Of a stretch of DNA of 64,000 nt, positions 58,082 to 64,000 are shown in pieces. The translations under genes and the position numbers were made by a program. Below the pieces are notes generated by a model. It saw only the letters and a program-made list of their open reading frames with translations. It did no database searches and was not told the origin of the DNA. Numbering within the stretch: position 1 is the stretch's first letter; every line of letters starts with the position of its first letter. The DNA lies in NCBI GenBank assembly GCA_965220265.1, contig CBDCPM010000004.1:3596001-3660000 (forward strand). The letters are read 5' to 3'. Origin of the DNA: Bin87 sp965220265 (GTDB lineage: Bacteria > Chloroflexota > Dehalococcoidia > Lucifugimonadales > UBA3495).

Positions 58082-59128
58082 TTATGCCAACGCCGTGAAC
58101 GGCGCCGCGGTTTCCGTCAAAAACGTCTCGGATATCTGGTCAGCGTACTGCTCCGCGACGGCAAGCGCTTCCTCCGGCAGCAACCGTCTGGCCTTTTCCC
58201 AATCATCCAAATCAATCGGCTCGGATCCTTCCGGGCGGTCCAGCCGCGTGACCTTGTCGCGGCCGATCAGTAACCCTGCTTGGTTGACGGCCGTGAGCGA
58301 CTGATAGTGCATGGCCACGTAGATGATCTCGCGCCGTTGAAACTGGCCCGCCCCGGCCGCCTGCTTGCTGCTGATCTGAAATCCGTCCTGTCCGCACCCG
58401 ATACTCAAGATCTCAATTTGCTCGCGAGCCACTGTGAAGCACGTCAGGGTTTCCACCAGGGCCATCATCGTTGGGTTGTTGGCCCAGATGCCCCCGTCCA
58501 GAAGGATGTATTCATCCTGGACCACCGGCTTAAGGTATGTGGGCGCTGCCGACGTCGCGGCCGACACCTCCGCCATGGGTTTGTCGCCGTCCAGAAAATA
58601 CCCGGGATGGTGGGGGGTCTTATATACCGCGGGGTCGCCGTGCTTGGCCTCGGTCGCCGGTATCAGCAGCCGATATCTGGAATCTCGCAAGGTTCTGGCG
58701 CCCAGAGTCTGCCAGAGCAGCTCATCAAGGGCGGTCCGGTCATAGCGATTGCGGGACAACCGCCGAAACAGCCGCCGGCCCCTCAGCCGTTGTTCCGGCG
58801 GGAACACCCGATGCCCCTCATTGACGTACAAATCCAACAGTGCGTGAGCCGTCAGTCCGGCGCCCAGCCCGAGGGCGATGATCCCGCCCGTGGATGTACC
58901 GGCGATCAGGTCGAAGTAGTCCCCGATGGGCTGACTGTCCAAGCACGTTTCCTCCAGGTAAGTCAGGATCTGAGCCGGAAAAATGCCCTTGATGCCGCCG
59001 CCATCAATCGACAGGATCTTGAACGTGGCATCGTCAGGCCAAGTAAGCGGATCCCGACGGGTCGGCAGGATCGTGTCCGACCTACGGATTGGCTTGTCGC
59101 GCTCTTCACTCATGGGACCGGCTACCAT
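58082..59128 (-). CDS. capV: CapV patatin-like phospholipase, CBASS effector
   Basis: 348 residues (ATG 59128; a second ATG at 59113 is possible). Patatin fold: ILSIDGGGIKGIFPAQIL (oxyanion loop, residues 43-48), LIAGTSTGGIIALG (nucleophile Ser79) and LLDGGIWANNP (catalytic Asp211). The N-terminal 33 residues are polar and disordered. CapV is activated by the cyclic nucleotide made by the CD-NTase and degrades membrane phospholipids, killing the infected cell. It lies between capP and the CD-NTase, with 19 bases to the latter. Confidence 0.9.
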   Translation of the reverse strand: MVAGPMSEERDKPIRRSDTILPTRRDPLTWPDDATFKILSIDGGGIKGIFPAQILTYLEETCLDSQPIGDYFDLIAGTSTGGIIALGLGAGLTAHALLDLYVNEGHRVFPPEQRLRGRRLFRRLSRNRYDRTALDELLWQTLGARTLRDSRYRLLIPATEAKHGDPAVYKTPHHPGYFLDGDKPMAEVSAATSAAPTYLKPVVQDEYILLDGGIWANNPTMMALVETLTCFTVAREQIEILSIGCGQDGFQISSKQAAGAGQFQRREIIYVAMHYQSLTAVNQAGLLIGRDKVTRLDRPEGSEPIDLDDWEKARRLLPEEALAVAEQYADQISETFLTETAAPFTALA

Positions 59129-59181
59129 AATCAGCGGATACGCCGATCAGCGTAACACAGAGCGCAGAAATTGCATACCCG

Positions 59182-59919
59182 TTACCCCAACCGCAACGAC
59201 CGGGACGGAGACCCATCCATAAGGTAGTCCAACTGGGAAAGCCTGACCCGCGCAGCATCGGTCGAAACATCAAACCGGTGCGCCACTCTAGCAATGAGAT
59301 CTACAGCCTGCGCAGAGTTCCTCGGAATATTGGCAAAGGCGCCCCAGGCAGTAAAGGCCTCCTGGATCAGATCCCTCAGCCAGCTGATCGGCATCAGGAT
59401 GGCCCCGGATGCGTACCCGGCCTGCCACTCCATCCAATCGCCGACGTATCCTCCGATTTCACCCGGCCTTTTGCACCTGGGACCAAGCGCCTTCTGCTCA
59501 TCCGGAAACAACCTCGGCTGATCGAACGGCCACAGCCCGTCGTGCAACTTCACGTGGGCGAACTCGTGCGTGAGGGTGGTCCTGAGCCGGTTTTCTCGGT
59601 AACCGACATCGGCCAGCTCCTGGGCAATTTTCACCTCGGGCTTCCGGTCCGGATAAAAGAGCGTCAGCCCTTGAACCTCTTCATCCTCCTCGCCTTCCTC
59701 ACTGAGGTCGGCATACTGGTCCAGGTCGGACGTATCCCGCTCTATCATCACAGTCAGATCCTCGGTGGACACCGGGAACTTCGCCTTGCCGTACCTCTCC
59801 ATCAGGAAGCCGACGATCCACCCTTCGCTCAGGCTGTCCAGGTCCTCCTGACGATAGAAAGGCCGCTCCGGAAAGCGGCCGGTCGGATCCTTGATCCATG
59901 TGATTGAGTTTGAACTCAT
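59182..59919 (-). CDS. capP: CapP-like ImmA/IrrE metallopeptidase, CBASS regulator
   Basis: 245 residues. Zinc site LRTTLTHEFAHVKLHDG (His118, Glu119, His122) with a third ligand in DWMEWQAGYASGAILMP (Glu164). Its start overlaps the stop of the XRE gene upstream (ATGA), so they are translated together. In published CBASS systems CapP cleaves the repressor CapH when single-stranded DNA signals damage, turning the operon on. An acidic loop (EEGEEDEEVQ) precedes the conserved strand. A decayed relative lies at 16030-16190. Confidence 0.8.
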   Translation of the reverse strand: MSSNSITWIKDPTGRFPERPFYRQEDLDSLSEGWIVGFLMERYGKAKFPVSTEDLTVMIERDTSDLDQYADLSEEGEEDEEVQGLTLFYPDRKPEVKIAQELADVGYRENRLRTTLTHEFAHVKLHDGLWPFDQPRLFPDEQKALGPRCKRPGEIGGYVGDWMEWQAGYASGAILMPISWLRDLIQEAFTAWGAFANIPRNSAQAVDLIARVAHRFDVSTDAARVRLSQLDYLMDGSPSRSLRLG

Positions 59920-60233
59920 CTGCCCTGTCCGCTCAGGTTGCGCCGAAAGGCCTTCATCGCCGAGCTGATGTCCTGATGGTCCCGGGACAACTCCAGCATA
60001 TCCGAAGGGAACCTACCAGCCAGAAATAGCAGATAGTCCAGGTCTAAATCCAAGGATTCCGCCAGTTGGCGAACGATATATTCGCTGGGCGGGTTGCGCC
60101 GGTCATGCTCGATATCGTTCAGGTACTGGGCAGAGATGGCACTACCGTCCTCTTTCTGAGTTTCGGCCGCCACCTGCTTCTGGCTCAACCTCTTGTCCTT
60201 GCGGGCTTTTGTGATTGCCTCTCCGAATGTCAT
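59916..60233 (-). CDS. capH: CapH-like XRE-family repressor, CBASS regulator
   Basis: 105 residues from MTFGEAITKARKDKRLSQKQ, with GAGGAG 8 bases upstream. The HTH covers about residues 5-62 (LSQKQVAAETQKEDG, AISAQYLNDIEHDRRNPPSE, YIVRQLAESLDLDLDYLLFL). The rest is a short helical tail (MLELSRDHQDISSAMKAFRR). The long in-frame extension to 60482 is membrane-like but lacks a good start and is rejected. First gene of the five-gene CBASS operon; its partner peptidase overlaps it. It probably binds the promoter between 60234 and 60433. Confidence 0.8.
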   Translation of the reverse strand: MTFGEAITKARKDKRLSQKQVAAETQKEDGSAISAQYLNDIEHDRRNPPSEYIVRQLAESLDLDLDYLLFLAGRFPSDMLELSRDHQDISSAMKAFRRNLSGQGR

Positions 60234-60433
60234 ATCGCCGCTCCTCAAGGATGGCTCTATCACGCGCCACAGAGCAGCGTGTAGCGCTCCGGCTCCATCT
60301 CTCAGTGCAACATGACATAACCAAAAGACCCAGTTATCCCATGCTATCAGCCACACCCAGAACCACACCGTCTCGATGAACGCCAGCATATCAACGTAGG
60401 CGATTCGCGTAAAGAGAACGCCGCCGCTATACC

Positions 60434-61651
60434 CAGGGCTATCGCATATGAAAATTGAGGTGCCGGTTATGATGTTGTCCAAACTGTGGCGGAGGGGAGG
60501 ACACCATGAACGAGCTGGCCGATGTATTTGCTGATTTGGAAGACCCGCGCGCGGTCAATGCCCGCCTCCGTTCCCTGCACGACATCCTGGTCATTGCCCT
60601 ATGCACCGTGGTCAGCGGCGGCCAGACTTGCACCGACATGGAGCTCTACGGCCACTCCAAACGGGACTTGCTGCAATCCTTTCTGAAGCTGGAAAACGGC
60701 ATTCCCAGCCACGACACCTTTTCCCGAGTGCTGAAGATGCTGGACCCGGAAGCTTTCCAGCGGTGGTTTCTGGGGTTCATGGGGCAGTTTGCGGAAGGCA
60801 TTGCGGGTGTGGTGGCGTTGGACGGCAAGACCTTGCGCCGTTCTTACGACCGGGCCGAAGGACAATCGCCGCTGCATCTGGTCAGCGCCTGGGCCGACGA
60901 GCAGCGCTTGGTGTTGGGACAGGTGGCCGTTGACGACAAGTCCAACGAGATTGCGGCGGTGCACAAGCTGTTGGAAATGCTGAGTTTGCGGGGCAAGGTG
61001 GTTACTGCCGACGCCATGCACTGCCAGCGGCAGGTGTCCCAGCAGGTAGTGGAGCAGGGCGGCGACTACGCGCTGGCGCTGAAAGGCAATCAGGGTGGCT
61101 CCATCAATCAGGGTACGCTCCACGATGACGTAAAGCTGTTCCTGGACGACCCGGACACGCCGGTGGCCCAGGCCACGCAGGTCGGCAAGGGACACGGACG
61201 CATTGAAACCCGGGTCGCCAGCGTCAGCCCGATCTTTCACCAATTGCATCGCCTGGCTGCAAGAACGGCATGACTGGCCCGGTTTGCAGGCGGTGGGCAA
61301 GGTGAGCGCAACCCGACGACAAAAGGACGACGTCAGCGAGGAAACCCGCTACTACCTGCTGAGCCAGGATTGGCCGCCGGAGCGTTGCAACGACATCGTG
61401 CGTGGACATTGGGGAATTGAGAACCGGCTGCATTGGGTGTTGGACGTAACCTGCAACGAAGACCAGGCGCGGAACCGGAAAGGGCATGGTGCGGAGAACC
61501 TGGCCCTGCTGCGCAAACTGGCGCTGAACCTGGCGCGACTGGAACCGAGCAAGGGGTCAATGCGGGGCAAACTGAAACGGGCCGGTTGGGACAACGGCTT
61601 CCTCATCAACATCCTGTCCCAATTCGCCAACATCCATATGCGATAGCCCTG
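60434..61651. mobile_element. ISAs1-family insertion sequence upstream of the CBASS operon
   Basis: Perfect 17-bp ends CAGGGCTATCGCATATG (60434-60450) and its complement at 61635-61651. Flanking bases share only TACC, so no full target duplication is visible. Confidence 0.85.
60506..61646 (+). pseudogene. ISAs1-family transposase, one frameshift
   Basis: MNELADVFADLEDPRAVNAR, LHDILVIALCTVVSGGQ, GIPSHDTFSRVLKMLDPEAF, GVVALDGKTLRRSYD, RGKVVTADAMHCQRQVSQQV, GDYALALKGNQGG. The frame is lost between SVSP and IAWLQERHDWPGL (about 61235-61260) and resumes with TRYYLLSQDWPPERC and GHWGIENRLHWVLDVTCNED. The stop lies in the terminal repeat. A single indel would repair it. Confidence 0.85.
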
Positions 61652-61662
61652 TACCTGTTACG

Positions 61663-62912
61663 CAGGGTCTTTCGATTATTTGGGTGGTGCGCCGATCAAG
61701 GCTAGCGGACGTGATGGATGCACGGCGCAGCGGCGCAAGGCGGCCGCGATATTGGTTTCCCCAGCCAATCGCAGCACACTGATGACCACATTGCGCAGGG
61801 CCGCCATGATCTGAGGCGCCGAGCCCGTGCGCACTTGGGAGCGGTCTTCATCAAAGGTAACGTCCCGTACCCAATGCACTCGGTTCTCGATGCCCCAGTG
61901 TCCTCGCCAAAGTGCGAGGAGCCGGCCGGCGTCGGCTGCCTCGGGCGGCAGGCTGGTCACGGCGTAAGCCACTTCTCGCCCAGTGACGTTCTTCTTGCGG
62001 ACGATGCGCTCTATCTTGCATACCTGGGCCAGGTGCGGCCAGTCGCTGTAGCCCACCAGCAGGTCGGAGGCCCACAACCGCCGCTGTTCCACCCGACCAC
62101 CGTGCTGGCCTATCTGGACTGCCTGGGGTGGCGCCGGGGGCGCCCCATCCCAAGCAGGCGCCCCATCCCATACGGCCGTGATGTCCTCCAACAGGGTGGG
62201 CTGGTTGTGCTTTACCGCGAGGAAGTAGTGCCCCCTTGAGCCACCATCCGCTGGCACACCTCCCGCTGGGTGAACTGGGCATCGCCGGTTACCACCAGAC
62301 CTTCCAGGTCCAACTGCCCCAGCAGACCCGCTACGGCAGCCAACTCGTTCTTCTTCTCCCCCACCGCCTGCTGTCCCACCACGATCCCAGCCTGATGGGC
62401 ATACGCCGCCACCAGATGCACCCCGGGCAACTGATCACCGTGGATGCCCCGCAACCTTTTACCGTCAATGGCCACCGCCGCACTCTCTGACCAGCCGCGC
62501 TCCTGCAGCCATTGCCCCAACACCCCTTCAAACGCCTCCCGATCCAACCGGCTGAACACCTGATGCAGCGTGGACACGCACGGCGTCCGCTCCCGGGTGA
62601 ACCCCAAGGCCTCAGACACTTCCTGACCCTGATCTCGGCCCCATTGGCTAATGGCGTACAGACTGCGCGCTCCGCACAGCATGGCGCACACCGCCAATCC
62701 CAAAATCGCCCCCAGAGGATGACGCTTCCCATGGGCGCTGCGCGGATCCCGCACCCGACCCAACACCTCAATCAGCGACAATCCAGCTTCTGATCCCGGC
62801 TCTGTCCTCATCACGCACCCTCAAACCTGTGGCTGCCCCTACCCTATATCTCCGGCGCTTTTTCCTCCAAGCTTGCCGCTACCCTTGTTTCCCAAATAAT
62901 CGAAAGACCCTG
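61663..62912. mobile_element. ISAs1-type insertion sequence with 10-bp target duplication
   Basis: Perfect 22-bp ends, CAGGGTCTTTCGATTATTTG... at 61663 and the complement ending at 62912. ACCTGTTACG is duplicated at 61653-61662 and 62913-62922, directly beside the end of the previous ISAs1 element. Confidence 0.92.
61676..62814 (-). pseudogene. ISAs1-family transposase, one frameshift in a G run
   Basis: The first frame (from 62814) has LSLIEVLGRVRDPRSAHGKR, HPLGAILGLAVCAMLCG, SAAVAIDGKRLRGIHGDQ and LVVTGDAQFTQREVCQRMV. The second frame has HYFLAVKHNQPTLLEDI, LWRGHWGIENRVHWVRDVTF and DEDRSQVRTG. They meet at a run of five C on the plus strand (62231-62235); six would read QGGHYFLAVK without a break. 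It belongs to a different subgroup from the other two ISAs1 copies. Confidence 0.85.
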
Positions 62913-63014
62913 ACCTGTTACGGCTTTTTGTTGACATTCGACTTGGCCAATCCTAATATGTTGGGGATCGGCGCCTGGCTTAGTGTTCTGGGCTCGATAA
63001 ACGGAGAGTTGGTA

Positions 63015-64000
63015 ATGCCCCACCAAGAAGACATCCGATTGATGGCCCATTTAATGAGGCGCGCAGGCTTCGGTGATACCCGTGAGGAACTGGAGGAGCG
63101 TGTCTCCAAAGGCTACGAAGCCGTGGTCGAGGAGCTTCTGTATCCAGAGCGGCAGCCGGCCATAGACGACGAACTGCTGTACCGGTTCTTCCCGGGTTAT
63201 GAGGGGGCCGGGGCGCTGCCAATAAATCAGGCCAATTGGGTGTTCCGGATGATCAACACCAAACGGCCTCTGGAAGAGAAGATGGCCCTCTTCTGGCATC
63301 AGTTGTTCGCCACCAGCAACTCCAAGGTGGACAATCCACTGGAGCTGACTCGCCAGATTGCCATCTTCCGTGAATACGGATTGGGTACTTACCGCGACCT
63401 CCTGGTAGAGGTTGCCAAGTCGCCAGCCATGATCTTCTGGTTGGACAACCAAGGAAATCGTGACGGTGCCATAAATGAAAACTGGGGGCGGGAGCTGTTG
63501 GAGCTTTTCTCCCTCGGCGTCGGAAACTACTCAGAGGATGATATCAGGGAAGCAGCCAGGGCCTTTACCGGATGGACGATTGCCCCAAAGATTCCCCGTA
63601 ATCCTTACGGTCGTTTCCACTGGCTATTCGACTACAAACCTGAGGACCACGACGATCGGGAGAAGACCTTCCTGGGGTATACCGGGAACTTCAATGGCGA
63701 AGACATCGCGGACATTATTGCGGATCAACCGGCTACGGCCCGGTTCCTGGCCCGTCACCTCTACAGATTCTTCGTCGCCGACGAGCCCCATGTCGCCAGT
63801 TGGAACGTTACACCACCCGTTGACCCTGAAGCCATCGAGTTGTTGGCGGATGCCTACAATGAATCCCGTGGCGACATCCGGTCTATTTTACGAGCGTTGT
63901 TCAACTCAGAGTTCTTCAAGAATGCCCGCTTCGCCCGGGTGAAAAGCCCGGCTGAATTGATCGTTGGCACGGTGCGTATGGCGGGCAACTATCAAGGCTT
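63015..64000 (+). CDS. DUF1800-family protein (3' end outside the window)
   Basis: At least 328 residues from ATG 63015, with GGAGAG upstream. The DUF1800 pattern is clear: LMAHLMRRAGFGDTREELEE, WVFRMINTKRPLEEKMALFW HQ, NENWGRELLELFSLGVGNYS, REAARAFTGWTI and FLARHLYRFFV. These proteins of about 450 residues are often followed by a DUF1501 partner and lie in environmental genomes. Many are secreted but this one starts without a signal peptide. The biochemical role is not established. Confidence 0.85.
   Translation, partial: MPHQEDIRLMAHLMRRAGFGDTREELEERVSKGYEAVVEELLYPERQPAIDDELLYRFFPGYEGAGALPINQANWVFRMINTKRPLEEKMALFWHQLFATSNSKVDNPLELTRQIAIFREYGLGTYRDLLVEVAKSPAMIFWLDNQGNRDGAINENWGRELLELFSLGVGNYSEDDIREAARAFTGWTIAPKIPRNPYGRFHWLFDYKPEDHDDREKTFLGYTGNFNGEDIADIIADQPATARFLARHLYRFFVADEPHVASWNVTPPVDPEAIELLADAYNESRGDIRSILRALFNSEFFKNARFARVKSPAELIVGTVRMAGNYQG

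Noticed and set aside
60234..60482. Hydrophobic N-terminal extension of the XRE regulator
   Set aside because: GAGGAG sits in front of the ATG at 60233, where the HTH begins. The extension has no good start and runs into the ISAs1 end at 60434.
61653..62922. A composite transposon formed by the neighbouring ISAs1 elements
   Set aside because: The element at 61663-62912 has its own 10-bp target duplication, so it inserted alone next to the other, which belongs to a different subgroup with different ends.
1..64000. tRNA and rRNA genes
   Set aside because: No cloverleaf with a TTCGA-type T-loop and matching acceptor stem, and no conserved rRNA block, was seen while reading both strands. A tRNAscan run would be needed to be certain.

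Overview
The window is a GC-rich stretch of bacterial chromosome crowded with mobile elements. No rRNA or tRNA gene was found, so the host cannot be named from the sequence. The mix of TP-rich lipoproteins, META and BsuPI-like lipoproteins, LRR proteins, a bacterial serpin, Calx-beta/cadherin-like surface repeats, a DUF1800 protein and many toxin-antitoxin modules fits an environmental or host-associated Chloroflexota-type genome (inference, moderate confidence).

Layout. 0-8.3 kb: small accessory genes, with a VapBC-type pair at the edge, HicAB and RelBE modules, a DnaQ-like exonuclease, decayed STAS genes, a DUF1998-type helicase (one frameshift) followed by an overlapping PD-(D/E)XK nuclease, and two small DNA-binding-type proteins. 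8.3-9.7 kb: a frameshifted IS66-type element whose terminal repeat supplies the stop codon of the next gene. 9.7-16 kb: a giant secreted modular protein (four repeats of an unknown module, cadherin-like domains, four Calx-beta domains). 16-18.5 kb: IS1380 inserted in an older IS1380 relic, next to a CapP-like peptidase relic. 18.7-36.9 kb: a lipoprotein region (LRR plus metallopeptidase, META, BsuPI, beta-propeller, serpin, MFS transporter), repeatedly hit by IS elements, a 169-bp MITE, nonsense codons and one-base indels. 37-47.9 kb: palindrome-rich regulatory DNA, a nucleotidyltransferase fused to a likely HEPN region, three independently damaged copies of one tyrosine recombinase, IS701, two IS630, ISAs1, and a GGDEF protein.

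48.3-60.3 kb: a defence island. A HEPN (Rx4H) protein lies beside an MmeI-like restriction/methyltransferase gene split in three by an IS1380 and an IS5/IS427 element. Then comes a type II CBASS operon on the minus strand in the order capH (XRE regulator), capP (ImmA/IrrE-like peptidase), capV (patatin phospholipase), CD-NTase, cap2 (E2-E1 ligase). No cap3 is visible. Cap2 is split exactly at an 8-bp tandem repeat; removing one repeat unit restores a single E2-E1 reading frame. 60.4-62.9 kb: two ISAs1-type elements side by side. The window ends inside a DUF1800 gene.

Expected working order: the CD-NTase makes a cyclic nucleotide on phage infection, which activates the CapV phospholipase. Cap2 conjugates the CD-NTase to prime it, and CapP cleaves the CapH repressor to raise expression. 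Many other genes carry one-base indels, often in short C/G runs, so sequencing or assembly error should be excluded before real decay is concluded.
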